Virus record (IMG/VR): IMGVR_UViG_3300031727_000054
Location: 1-23,726 of that record
Origin: a virus
Length of the DNA: 23,726 nt
Direction: 5' to 3' (one strand)
Of this stretch, positions 15,008 to 21,735 are shown one piece after another. The notes under the pieces are model-generated. The model was not told the DNA's origin. It saw nothing but the letters and a program-made list of their open reading frames with translations, and did no database searches. Each line of letters begins with the position of its first letter. Positions within the stretch are counted from its first letter, which is position 1. Both the position numbers and the translations under genes were made by a program.

Positions 15008-17051
15008 TTCCAGCACCACTGTTCAAGTTTTTAAAAGCATCCTGACCTATCTTGAAACCGTCCTGATCCACCTTCTGCTTATGCGCGTCGGCCTCTTTAA
15101 GTGCCGCAACAGCTTCAGCCCGGAGTTTCTCGGCTTCAGCCTCAGTCTTGCGGTTTTCCACTTGTGCGGTTTGTACTTTAAGGATGTGGTCTTCATCCTG
15201 TCTTCGTTTAGCCTGCTCCGCATCCGCCCGCTCGATCTCATCACGCTCCGCCCTGGTAAGGTTGTCATCCAGAACACTGGCCCCGGTAGCAGCTTTAACC
15301 TGCTTCAGCCACCTATCTTTCTCCGGTATATCCGATAACTCTAAGCCGAGGGAGAGCAGCGGTCCTATTGCTTCCGCCGGAGCTTTGTTCAAAGAACTGA
15401 AGATCAAATCCATGTTCTTCTCTCTCATTGTATCAGTCATTTCAACGGATGCCAACTTAATATCGAAAGAAGCTTGGGTAATGTCGTTTCTGACTTCGAT
15501 TACTTCTCCGGTTTCACCAAGTACTACCTCGTTCAATTTTACGAAAGCTTCGACTCCCGACATTCTGTCTGTTACTCGAAGAGCTTTTTCCGAGGTCCAT
15601 GTATCCTGAATGAGTGCTGACATCTTCTCCCCGAGGTATTGGATAGCCTGGAAGGAATTCTCCAGCAGGCTCGCCAATACAGTGGATTGACTGGCCTGCT
15701 TCTTGTCTAAAGCAAGGCCAGACTGAACCGCTGTCTGGTAACCCATAGACTCATCCCCGGCCCCGGAGATCTCCTTTATTTCCCTCTCACTATGTTCAGC
15801 AAATGCGAGCTGCGGGGAAGCCAGATCACCTAATTCCTGAATCCTCACCCTGTCTATTTTGTTCTCTTTGGTCACTATCAGGCCATCGAGCTTTCCGGCT
15901 TCCGCGTGAGCCCTGAAAGGGTCTTCGACAGCTTTGTTCTCAACAAAAGTTCTCCGGTCGTTCACTCGGGCAAGAGCATACGACCTCCTCTTATTGAGTT
16001 CCATATTCTGCTCCTTGATCTGCCGAGGGGCACCGAACGGCCTGCCGAACCTATCAACGTACCCTACAAAAGGAACATGGGGGTAACCCATAAAGGGCAT
16101 GGGCGAGGGGATATCATAGATCACGTAGTCCCCGAGAAACATACATACCCGGAGCTTCTTCACCTGAGCGGTCAGCACTTCGGAGGACTCCCGGATAATC
16201 GCCAACTGGTCCTGCGGCTCGTAGGCGTCCAGGTCGTAGGTCCGGCCGTCACGAGTTTTTGCGAAAAGCCCCTCTTCAGTGACACTGTACCACATTTCCA
16301 CAGGTCGAACCCTTCTTCTCTCGGAGTCGGTCCAGTACCCAGGTTGGCCCATCATCCTCTGGACCTCCTCGATCATGGTGGACTCGTCGTCGTGCATAAT
16401 AGGGATGTCGCCGTTCCCCACACCGCTCAGGTACCCGAACTGCTCCCTCAGATCGTTTGCACAGTGCGGCATGTAGTCACACAGGACATCCAGGTCCTTC
16501 CAGGCCGCAGAGAAAACGAACCGGCAGTTCTGCTCGTCCATAAACGGGTCGGAGTATGGGTCCCACCAGACGGTATGCCAAGGCAAACGTTCAAGTGTAA
16601 CAGGCTCTCTCCTCGGGTCATTACTGATACCGACTTTCACACATCCGAAACCGGTGATAATCTGGTCCAGAACCGCATCGGCTATCTTCTTGTCACCTTT
16701 GTTCTGGTCCCTGACACACATCAATGCTTCGGACATGAACTGTGCGACATCATTATCTTTTTTAGTCCTGCCCTTAGCGACAACATCCCTCTGGTTGTTG
16801 ATGAACCAACCGTGGATAAAGTTTACTATCGGAAAAATCCTGTTGGCGGTGATCGGCTTGATACGTTTCGCCTTCAGCAGCTCCGCAGCAAGATGCGGCC
16901 ATTGAGCCCCGTCACGAAACTCGTAGTCCTCCCAGCTCTCGGCCCTCCAGCCCCTATGAGAGGTATGAGCTTCAGCAACCCACGCTAAAAGTCGATTGAT
17001 ATCAACCTTAGTGCCTTGATCGTTACTTGAGTTTCTGGTCAGTCTTCTCAT
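14991..17051 (-). CDS. Portal protein, P22-like
   Basis: The best start is ATG 17051, 7 bases after GGGGAG and 2 bases past the terminase stop; GTG 17066 is an alternative 5 codons upstream. It encodes 686 residues. The N-terminal part matches the P22-type portal pattern: WEDYEFRDGAQWP, a segment ITANRIFPIVNFIHGWFINNQRD, then CVKVGISNDPRREPVTLERLPWHTVWWDPYS. Further on it has NMELNKRRSYALARVN and QTAVQSGLALDKKQASQSTVLASLLENSFQAIQYLGEKM. The last ~100 residues are a charged helical coil, as in P22 portals that form a barrel into the head. It forms the dodecameric DNA entry channel and docks terminase and the gp4-like adaptor. Confidence 0.9.
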   Translation of the reverse strand: MRRLTRNSSNDQGTKVDINRLLAWVAEAHTSHRGWRAESWEDYEFRDGAQWPHLAAELLKAKRIKPITANRIFPIVNFIHGWFINNQRDVVAKGRTKKDNDVAQFMSEALMCVRDQNKGDKKIADAVLDQIITGFGCVKVGISNDPRREPVTLERLPWHTVWWDPYSDPFMDEQNCRFVFSAAWKDLDVLCDYMPHCANDLREQFGYLSGVGNGDIPIMHDDESTMIEEVQRMMGQPGYWTDSERRRVRPVEMWYSVTEEGLFAKTRDGRTYDLDAYEPQDQLAIIRESSEVLTAQVKKLRVCMFLGDYVIYDIPSPMPFMGYPHVPFVGYVDRFGRPFGAPRQIKEQNMELNKRRSYALARVNDRRTFVENKAVEDPFRAHAEAGKLDGLIVTKENKIDRVRIQELGDLASPQLAFAEHSEREIKEISGAGDESMGYQTAVQSGLALDKKQASQSTVLASLLENSFQAIQYLGEKMSALIQDTWTSEKALRVTDRMSGVEAFVKLNEVVLGETGEVIEVRNDITQASFDIKLASVEMTDTMREKNMDLIFSSLNKAPAEAIGPLLSLGLELSDIPEKDRWLKQVKAATGASVLDDNLTRAERDEIERADAEQAKRRQDEDHILKVQTAQVENRKTEAEAEKLRAEAVAALKEADAHKQKVDQDGFKIGQDAFKNLNSGAGNAETR

Positions 17052-17053
17052 TA

Positions 17054-18526
17054 CTACGCTCCCCACAGGGTAGTTTCGTCAACCGTCCTGTCATCTTCTA
17101 ATCGCGACGGGGTGTCACCGTCGTCCCCTTTCACGTACATAGCTAAGTACTGTAGGCCATCATGCGGGTGCGAGTATTTGTTCTTCTCGGCCCGTTCACT
17201 GTACTTCGGCTCAGATCCGGTTACCTCAACCCTTTTAAACTGGTACCCGCTGTCAAAACCTTTGATCAAAGTCTTACACCGGGGGTGGATGGCAAAAGCC
17301 CCCTTTCCGTCTCGGAGCTGCTGAAGAAACCACCGCACTGCTTCCCACCTGATGTCCGGATCGTTGGTATTGGCGGGTTCCGCGTCAACGCCAAGAGAAC
17401 TCAGCTCCTTGAAGACCGTCACCTCATCAGTCTGGGCCCTTTGGTTGCCTGCCGGATCACCTATATATATGACGTCCGAGGCCTTCCGGTACTTGTTCTT
17501 AACCAGGGGGAGAAGCAGTCCGGTGGCGAACTGGTTAATGCCCATGCCGAAGGCCATAAGCTCGTCGAGGATTTGCAACCTCCCTCTGGGAGTGACCTGC
17601 CCTATAACCGCAGCGGGGGTCAAACCGAAGTCCAGGCCCACAATAATCGGCAGTCCCTCTATGAACTCGATCTTCTCGTCAATGTGCAGGTGACGGTTCC
17701 ATTGGTGCTCGTAAACAGGCTTTCCGGTATGGTACGCCCCGTATTCATTCGCAAGTCTCACGGCGATCCACTGGTCTGATTTTCCTTGCATTCCATCCTT
17801 ATAATAGTTCTTCGGCAGGTTTTGCAGGTTCTCCGCATTCGGGTTTGGTACCCATCCGCCGGTCCACTCCACTCTTTCGTCCGGTAGAGTACGCATTTCC
17901 CGCAGGACTCCGCCGGGCTGTTTAAAAAACGTCCACCCCTCTGGCTTAACCTCTTCTGCAAGATAGTAGTACCAAGAGTCTTCATCGGGCGCGTTTGTAT
18001 CACCAAGCATTCCGTGCCACGTCGCCCCGCCTTCCCACGGCGGCGGGAACCTTCCTGTTCTGAGATCCGCTTCATCGACTACCGCCTTATCCAATTCACA
18101 AGTTTCGTTCAGCCAAACACCGGTTACCTGGGTGCTTTTCAGCTTTTTCACTGACCCCGGCCTGTCAAGAGCCAGGAAGATCATCTCCGCCTCGACCACT
18201 GTTTTGTCGATGAGATGAAATCTCAATTTGTGGCTCGGCGGCTCCGCCCCGCCCCCTTTGTACTTTCCGAGGTCGCCGTATAACTCCAGCCAGTCCCGGA
18301 TCGTGGTGGTGTGCAGGTCCGAGTAGGTATTCCTTATCGCAAACCATCTGGTCCTCCGTATCCCCCGATAGGGCTCTTGCTCACACATGAGCGCGAAGAT
18401 CTTCTGGCAGCACTCATTCGTCTTGGCGGATCCCAGGGGGCCCATGATGAACATCCGCCGGTCCCGGCAGTCCCGAAATGCCCCCAAGACTTTGCCTTGA
18501 GGCCTGGTAAGAATCTCAACCTTCAC
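17054..18526 (-). CDS. Terminase large subunit (packaging ATPase/nuclease)
   Basis: The protein has 490 residues. It starts with GTG at 18526 and overlaps the upstream membrane-protein gene by 11 bases. The ATPase domain has Walker A GPLGSAKT (residues 29-36) and a Walker B-like VWLNE at 137-141, with Asn in the usual Asp place. The nuclease domain has the expected acidic residues: Asp299 in GLDFGLTP, Asp357 in IYIGDPAG and Asp456 in SHPHDGLQY. This enzyme cuts concatemeric DNA and pumps it through the portal. The length is near the family norm. The Walker B Asn is worth checking but does not by itself imply loss of function. Confidence 0.95.
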   Translation of the reverse strand: MKVEILTRPQGKVLGAFRDCRDRRMFIMGPLGSAKTNECCQKIFALMCEQEPYRGIRRTRWFAIRNTYSDLHTTTIRDWLELYGDLGKYKGGGAEPPSHKLRFHLIDKTVVEAEMIFLALDRPGSVKKLKSTQVTGVWLNETCELDKAVVDEADLRTGRFPPPWEGGATWHGMLGDTNAPDEDSWYYYLAEEVKPEGWTFFKQPGGVLREMRTLPDERVEWTGGWVPNPNAENLQNLPKNYYKDGMQGKSDQWIAVRLANEYGAYHTGKPVYEHQWNRHLHIDEKIEFIEGLPIIVGLDFGLTPAAVIGQVTPRGRLQILDELMAFGMGINQFATGLLLPLVKNKYRKASDVIYIGDPAGNQRAQTDEVTVFKELSSLGVDAEPANTNDPDIRWEAVRWFLQQLRDGKGAFAIHPRCKTLIKGFDSGYQFKRVEVTGSEPKYSERAEKNKYSHPHDGLQYLAMYVKGDDGDTPSRLEDDRTVDETTLWGA

Positions 18527-18896
18527 GCTTGATCTTTTCCAAAACCCTGTTAGTCTGGTTAATGTCGCTCACCAGCTCTCTGACAACAGTGGCAAGGTTG
18601 TTTATGTCTTCAGAGTTTCTACGCGGGAGCTGGCTGAAGGTCTCACTGTAGCTCATCAGGTTCGTGACCAACCCCTCCATTCTGGCAGTACGTCTGTCCT
18701 GGGACTCAATAAGCTGCTGGAGTAAGGCTTGCAGATTAGTCAAGTCAGTCACGTCTGCCTTACCGGTCTCTAAAGCACGAATCCGTCTATCGAACGACTT
18801 CAGGAAAAATGTCAGTACCCCCGCGTAAGAAGTCAACAACCACGTTAGTATACCGGGGGTCACGAGGAGTCCTACTATACGTTCTAAAGTACTCAT
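18516..18896 (-). CDS. Membrane-anchored coiled-coil protein
   Basis: The chosen start is ATG 18896 (126 residues, MSTLERIVGLLVTP...). GTG at 18941 and ATG at 18935 would add 13-15 residues but have no better Shine-Dalgarno. One transmembrane segment lies near the N-terminus (LLVTPGILTWLLTSYAGVLTFFL, ~9-31), followed by a basic turn and ~90 helical, charged residues with leucine heptads. It is next to a lipoprotein gene and sits between the two terminase genes. Membrane plus coiled coil next to a lipoprotein recalls an i-spanin/o-spanin pair or a holin-like protein, but neither signature is clear. Function remains open. Confidence 0.6.
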   Translation of the reverse strand: MSTLERIVGLLVTPGILTWLLTSYAGVLTFFLKSFDRRIRALETGKADVTDLTNLQALLQQLIESQDRRTARMEGLVTNLMSYSETFSQLPRRNSEDINNLATVVRELVSDINQTNRVLEKIKREG

Positions 18897-18965
18897 CTGG
18901 GTATCGCAATTATGTGGAAGTTGTCCTACGCCCATACGCACTTATGGTAAACTTTTCAAAGTGCT

Positions 18966-19553
18966 TCACTGTTCGTCCTCAAGGTACCCGACGGTCCCAC
19001 TGGTCTCCGAGGTATTGGTCGTCCCGCCCTGAGTAATAGTGCTCTCCGAGATTACGGTGTTGGCCGGGTCCTGGTCCAGGGCCTTATCGAGGGCTTTATC
19101 CGCAGTGTTCAACGACCGCCCCACAGTCCAGCCCACAAGAGCAGCGGGGGCGAGGTCCTTCGCCATTCCTCTGAACTCCTGCATGGTCTCCTTGAGCACC
19201 CCGGTCGGCATCGCTGTTTGGTTCTTCAGGAATCCCTCGACCGCATGAGCTTCAGGGCTGAACATCCCCACAACCTGAGTCGCCATCATGATCGCAGCGG
19301 CTGAAGAATCCGCCATAGGACTGGACAACACGTCCGCCTGGGATCTGATCCACTGTTGTTTTGTCTTCTCCCGCTCCTTAATAGCCAGGGATTTCGCCAT
19401 GACCTCCATCTGCACCGCTTCCTTGTATGCGTCCCACCGGGCAGTCTCGGACTTCTCCATAAGACCGCAGCCGCTCAATGCGGAAAGGAGTAGAAACGCT
19501 GAGGCGGCTGTGGGTATGGAAAGCTTTCGGGTTATGCGTTTGGTCGGCTTCAT
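18966..19553 (-). CDS. Phage lipoprotein
   Basis: The protein has 195 residues; ATG 19553 lies in an ATGA overlap with the small-terminase stop and has AGGGG before it. It begins with a basic n-region (MKPTKRITRKLS), a hydrophobic h-region (AASAFLLLSAL) and the lipobox LSGC at 26-29, so Cys29 is the likely lipidated residue. Residue 30 is Gly, not Asp, so outer-membrane delivery is expected by the E. coli rule. The mature part has helical segments (KEREKTKQQWIRS, ~60), a hydrophobic stretch SSAAAIMMATQVVGMF and LVGWTVGRSL. A role in lysis, superinfection exclusion or infection-vesicle formation is possible, but none is shown by the sequence. Confidence 0.8.
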   Translation of the reverse strand: MKPTKRITRKLSIPTAASAFLLLSALSGCGLMEKSETARWDAYKEAVQMEVMAKSLAIKEREKTKQQWIRSQADVLSSPMADSSAAAIMMATQVVGMFSPEAHAVEGFLKNQTAMPTGVLKETMQEFRGMAKDLAPAALVGWTVGRSLNTADKALDKALDQDPANTVISESTITQGGTTNTSETSGTVGYLEDEQ

Positions 19554-19981
19554 GTGTCCCCTCCTCGGAAGTCCTTCAGTATGACTGTCGGCACACTGTC
19601 GTCTTCCTGGTCGGTTTTCTTTTTTGAGGTACCCCGAAGCGCGTTAAGAGTGGCAGTGAGGGTGCGCAGTTCATTCGGGCTCATACTTTCCATAGCGAAG
19701 GAGGAGCTCAGACGGCCCAGGATGCGCCCTTCAACAGTGGCATACTTGCCCGCGAGGTACAGTTCTTTCGCGATCTCGTAGACTTCTAGTCTTTTTCGCG
19801 TCTCTTCGATAAAGTCCTCTTCGTCGCCTTGTTTCGGCCTGACCGGATCGAAGACCCTTTTCCACCCGTGCTGTTTCGCAAACTCCTTGAGAAAATCAGC
19901 GGAGTATTCTTCGCCGGAAGCGATTTCCTCGAAAGAGTGCCCGAGTATTTCGTATTGCAGTCTCAGGATTGCTTCATCCAT
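19550..19981 (-). CDS. Terminase small subunit (candidate)
   Basis: The protein has 143 residues and starts at ATG 19981; the stop overlaps the lipoprotein start in ATGA. N-terminal residues ~1-40 (ILRLQYEILGHSFEEIASGEEYSADFLKEFAKQHGW) have the spacing of a helix-turn-helix as in small terminases. A charged helical middle (~55-110) would form the oligomer. The C-terminal tail (QEDDSVPTVILKDFRGG) is of the type that contacts TerL. Position two genes ahead of the large subunit supports this. A general DNA-binding protein is the alternative. Confidence 0.6.
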   Translation of the reverse strand: MDEAILRLQYEILGHSFEEIASGEEYSADFLKEFAKQHGWKRVFDPVRPKQGDEEDFIEETRKRLEVYEIAKELYLAGKYATVEGRILGRLSSSFAMESMSPNELRTLTATLNALRGTSKKKTDQEDDSVPTVILKDFRGGDT

Positions 19982-20156
19982 GTCGTTGCTCTTCTTTTAA
20001 AATTGGCCCCCGGTGACCGGCGCACTCCTCCTCAAGCTGGTTTACCAGGGCGTTCAGGGCATTTAAGCTGCTTATAACAGTGTTCGCATCAGAACTTTTT
20101 GAGACTATACGAAGTTCATCTTTTATGCGACCTATAATTTTCAGTGCGTTCTGCAT
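19974..20156 (-). CDS. Small helical protein, first gene of the late operon (60 aa)
   Basis: The start is ATG 20156, preceded by GAGGTGGTC, a strong Shine-Dalgarno with 5-base spacing. The upstream in-frame ATG at 20186 lies almost at the expected transcription start, so it is rejected. The product (MQNALKIIGRIKDELRIVSKSSDANTVISSLNALNALVNQLEEE...) is a short charged helical protein with leucines that suit a helical hairpin or oligomer. Its stop overlaps the candidate small terminase by 8 bases. Function unknown; packaging-initiation or regulatory partners are possible. Confidence 0.65.
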   Translation of the reverse strand: MQNALKIIGRIKDELRIVSKSSDANTVISSLNALNALVNQLEEECAGHRGPILKEEQRHG

Positions 20157-20191
20157 GACCACCTCTTCAGTGAAGCTCCTATTCATTGCTC

Positions 20192-20219
20192 ATTATACTC
20201 GTACTCAAGGTAATTTCAA
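20192..20219 (-). promoter_or_regulatory. Sigma70-type promoter for the late operon
   Basis: On the minus strand TTGAAA, a 16-base spacer and a perfect TATAAT are seen (20214-20219 and 20192-20197). The predicted start of RNA is near 20185, about 30 bases ahead of the first gene's ATG. It is the only good promoter seen ahead of the leftward genes. Confidence 0.75.
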
Positions 20220-20238
20220 ACAAATAATTTATCAGCGA

Positions 20239-20257
20239 GGTTACAAAATTTGTAACC
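20239..20257. promoter_or_regulatory. Palindromic operator-like site, copy 1
   Basis: GGTTACAAA-A-TTTGTAACC is a 9-bp perfect dyad. Its centre is ~63 bases upstream of the predicted late start, the distance typical of class I activator sites. The binding protein is not visible in the window. Confidence 0.7.
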
Positions 20258-20289
20258 CCTGTTCAGTATGGGCCGAAAATTTTTCAGAT

Positions 20290-20307
20290 GGTTACAAAAT
20301 TTGTAAC
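20290..20307. promoter_or_regulatory. Palindromic operator-like site, copy 2
   Basis: The same core GTTACAAAATTTGTAAC lies 51 bases (about five helical turns) from copy 1, so a dimer pair could face the same side of the DNA. Twin spacing suggests cooperative binding or looping. One outer base pair differs from copy 1. Confidence 0.65.
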
Positions 20308-20342
20308 TTGGTGGTTGTCCAACTGGTTCAGGGGTTGGCGTT

Positions 20343-20388
20343 TCCACATACCCACCCCACCCCCCACCCCTGTACCCCACACCCCCAT
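20343..20388 (-). other. G-rich tract on the minus strand with G-quadruplex potential
   Basis: The plus strand is a long C-rich run (CCCACCCCACCCCCCACCCC and further C4/C5 blocks). The minus strand thus has at least six G-runs of three or more close together. It lies ~150 bases upstream of the late promoter. Structure formation is a prediction. Confidence 0.7.
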
Positions 20389-20576
20389 TAAAAACCACTG
20401 GTACAAATAATTACGCAAGTATCGTTTACTGAACCGAGCACTAACATACTTCTAATACGAATTGTTGAACTGCACTCGTATTAAAAACCACTGGTACAAA
20501 TAATTACACAAGTATCGTTTACTGAACAGTTAGTCCTATCAAGCACTTACATACTTCTAGTACAAATTGTTGGACC
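20387..20576. repeat. ~93-bp imperfect tandem duplication in the control region
   Basis: Copies at 20387-20470 and 20480-20576 both contain TTAAAAACCACTGGTACAAA, a CAAGTATCGTTTACTGAAC block, a GCACTNACATACTTCT block and AATTGTTGRAC. The second copy has an extra ~10 bases. No gene is seen here. The whole stretch 20187-20707 is control DNA with no convincing ORF. Confidence 0.8.
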
Positions 20577-20740
20577 TCACAGCTGGCCCACTTGTACCGC
20601 GTTTCTGTAAGTTACTGATATCACTGCGTTAATAAATTACTACTGACTGGCATACCTATTGCAATATAAAGAGTACAAGGACACAGTAACAGTGAATCAC
20701 TGGCCTAGTAGTAAAAAGCAAAAGAAAGCGAAATTAGTAA

Positions 20741-20769
20741 TTGACAGCAGGAACAGAACTTAGTAAAAT
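20741..20769 (+). promoter_or_regulatory. Rightward sigma70 promoter P1
   Basis: TTGACA at 20741-20746, 17-base spacer, TAAAAT at 20764-20769. The -35 is perfect, the -10 is one base from consensus, and an A-rich UP-like tract lies upstream. Confidence 0.9.
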
Positions 20770-20823
20770 AGAGGTGTAAAGAGTACAGCAGTAGAAAAAA
20801 GTAAAAGAAAGCGAAATTAGTAA

Positions 20824-20852
20824 TTGACAGCAGGAACAGAACTTAGTAATAT
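20824..20852 (+). promoter_or_regulatory. Rightward sigma70 promoter P2
   Basis: TTGACA at 20824-20829, 17-base spacer, TAATAT at 20847-20852. Same unit as P1, 83 bases downstream. Confidence 0.9.
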
Positions 20853-20906
20853 AGGGGTGTAAAGAGTACAGCAGTAGAAAAAAGCAAAAGAAAGCGAAAT
20901 TAGTAA

Positions 20907-20935
20907 TTGACAGCAGGAACAGAACTTAGTAAAAT
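20907..20935 (+). promoter_or_regulatory. Rightward sigma70 promoter P3
   Basis: TTGACA at 20907-20912, 17-base spacer, TAAAAT at 20930-20935. It is the closest of the three to the first plus-strand gene (about 205 bases). Confidence 0.9.
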
Positions 20936-20968
20936 AGAGAAGTAACCTGATCTTTGACAACTGAATAG

Positions 20969-20998
20969 CTGGAACACTCAAGTACAAGGACGTTCCAG
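20969..20998 (+). promoter_or_regulatory. 5' leader hairpin downstream of P3
   Basis: CTGGAAC and GTTCCAG pair over 7 bp around a 16-base loop about 27 bases after the predicted P3 start. It could shield the 5' end of the early transcript. No U-run follows, so it is not a terminator. Confidence 0.5.
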
Positions 20999-21020
20999 GG
21001 TAAAGAACGGTAAGAGTAAT

Positions 21021-21133
21021 CCGGCGGTCTGACAAACTGCCGGGTACTCTGTACTACTGAAGAGCCGGAGCGGTTGACCGGTTGTCCAGTAGTGCAGAGT
21101 ATAAGCAACTAACAGCTAAATAATACTAGGGAG
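21021..21133 (+). ncRNA. Structured leader RNA element, copy 1
   Basis: The element holds a first hairpin (CCGGCGGT / ACTGCCGG, loop CTGACAA) and a 15-bp stem formed by 21045-21059 and 21087-21101 (one U-G pair), enclosing a GC-rich inner hairpin (CCGG...CCGG). It then runs through AATACTAGGGAG to the Shine-Dalgarno of the first gene. It matches copy 2 with four substitutions and one 3-base indel. It is not a tRNA and I know no family for it. It could be a processing site (as T7 RNase III sites between early genes), a stabiliser or a regulator. Confidence 0.75.
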
Positions 21134-21139
21134 CGCACA

Positions 21140-21370
21140 ATGAAAACAGAATACGATAGATTTTTGTCTGAAATGAAAGCATCTGAAAAATACTGGAGAT
21201 TGTGTCAGGTGATTATAGAGGCAGCCGCAGCGAGGATATATAGGCGGATTATAGTGAATAATATCTATATAATCGCTTTTGTGAAAACTTTTTTGTACTG
21301 CGAGCTATGCCGGGCCGTAGAGGATCAAGAAGCTGATACATGGCATAAAACCAACCGCCCGGCGGTCTAG
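21140..21370 (+). CDS. Small early-region protein with one membrane-like segment
   Basis: The protein has 76 residues; ATG 21140 follows GGGAG with 6-base spacing. Residues 1-35 are helical and charged. Residues ~37-55 (RIIVNNIYIIAFVKTFLYC) are hydrophobic enough for a membrane segment, and a Cys pair CELC follows. The last codons (NRPAV) lie inside the first hairpin of leader copy 2, so coding and RNA functions overlap. No family was recognised. A small phage protein that acts on the host is a reasonable guess for this place, but not shown. Confidence 0.65.
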   Translation: MKTEYDRFLSEMKASEKYWRLCQVIIEAAAARIYRRIIVNNIYIIAFVKTFLYCELCRAVEDQEADTWHKTNRPAV

Positions 21371-21474
21371 CAAACTGCCGGGTACTCTGCACTACTGAAG
21401 AGCCGGAGCGGTTGACCGGTTGTCCAGTAGTGCAGAGTATAAGCAACTGACAGCTAAATAATACTACTAGGGAG
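21359..21474 (+). ncRNA. Structured leader RNA element, copy 2
   Basis: The layout matches copy 1. The 15-bp stem (21383-21397 with 21425-21439) is perfect here: the U-G pair of copy 1 has become C-G, which keeps pairing. The first hairpin extends to 9 bp by one more C-G pair, and its loop is CTAGCAA. It ends in a strong GGGAGG that serves the next gene. The stop codon of the preceding gene lies within it. Confidence 0.8.
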
Positions 21475-21480
21475 GTGAAC

Positions 21481-21705
21481 ATGCTACCTTGTGGGGAACT
21501 TAAAGCAGTAACCAGGGGAGGAAAGATAATTGGCTTTTACACCTTGCGGGATGACGACGTTTACGAGGTCGCATGGGTGGACGAATGGCAAACAATCCGA
21601 ACAACTTCTCTCGACACCCTCGCGGAAGTTAAAGCACTGCTGAATGAAGAGTATGAGAACCGTAAATTCTTGTATGGGGAGAATGCTTTACCGGTAGTAA
21701 AGTAA
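21481..21705 (+). CDS. Small acidic early-region protein (74 aa)
   Basis: The start ATG 21481 is chosen over GTG 21475 because GGGAGGTGA overlaps that GTG and sits at the right distance from the ATG. The product begins MLPCGELKAVTRGGKIIGFYTLRDDDVYEVAWVDEWQ, a beta-rich N-half with SH3-like alternation, then a helix (TLAEVKALLNEEYENRKF). No family was recognised. It follows leader RNA copy 2 and precedes a Cys-rich gene; a regulatory or host-interaction role is inferred from place only. Confidence 0.65.
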   Translation: MLPCGELKAVTRGGKIIGFYTLRDDDVYEVAWVDEWQTIRTTSLDTLAEVKALLNEEYENRKFLYGENALPVVK

Positions 21706-21722
21706 CCACGATAACCACGATT
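21706..21722 (+). repeat. Two 9-bp repeats ahead of a Shine-Dalgarno
   Basis: ACCACGATA and ACCACGATT lie in tandem, directly followed by AAGGAG of the next gene. The arrangement echoes the longer 8-bp array 220 bases downstream. Confidence 0.7.
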
Positions 21723-21735
21723 AAGGAGCTAGGAC

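Larger units (their letters stand above)
20708..20940 (+). repeat. Three tandem 83-bp promoter units
   Basis: Units start at 20708, 20791 and 20874; the third is partial. Each has an A-rich upstream tract (GAAAAAAGCAAAAGAAAGCG), then TTGACA, a 17-base spacer and a -10 box, then GAGGTGTAAAGAGTACAG. The promoters are listed separately. Confidence 0.9.

Noticed and set aside
15906-16988. 360-codon plus-strand open frame opposite the portal gene
   Set aside because: It is the mirror of a well-supported portal coding frame, has no Shine-Dalgarno and no recognisable protein character.
20186-20186. ATG at 20186 as start of the first late gene
   Set aside because: It lies at the expected transcript start and has no Shine-Dalgarno; ATG 20156 has a strong one.
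20954-20959. A fourth TTGACA after the three promoter units
   Set aside because: No -10 box lies at 16-18 bases from it.
21021-21133. tRNA-like reading of the leader element
   Set aside because: There is no cloverleaf, T-loop or CCA end; it is a two-hairpin layout.
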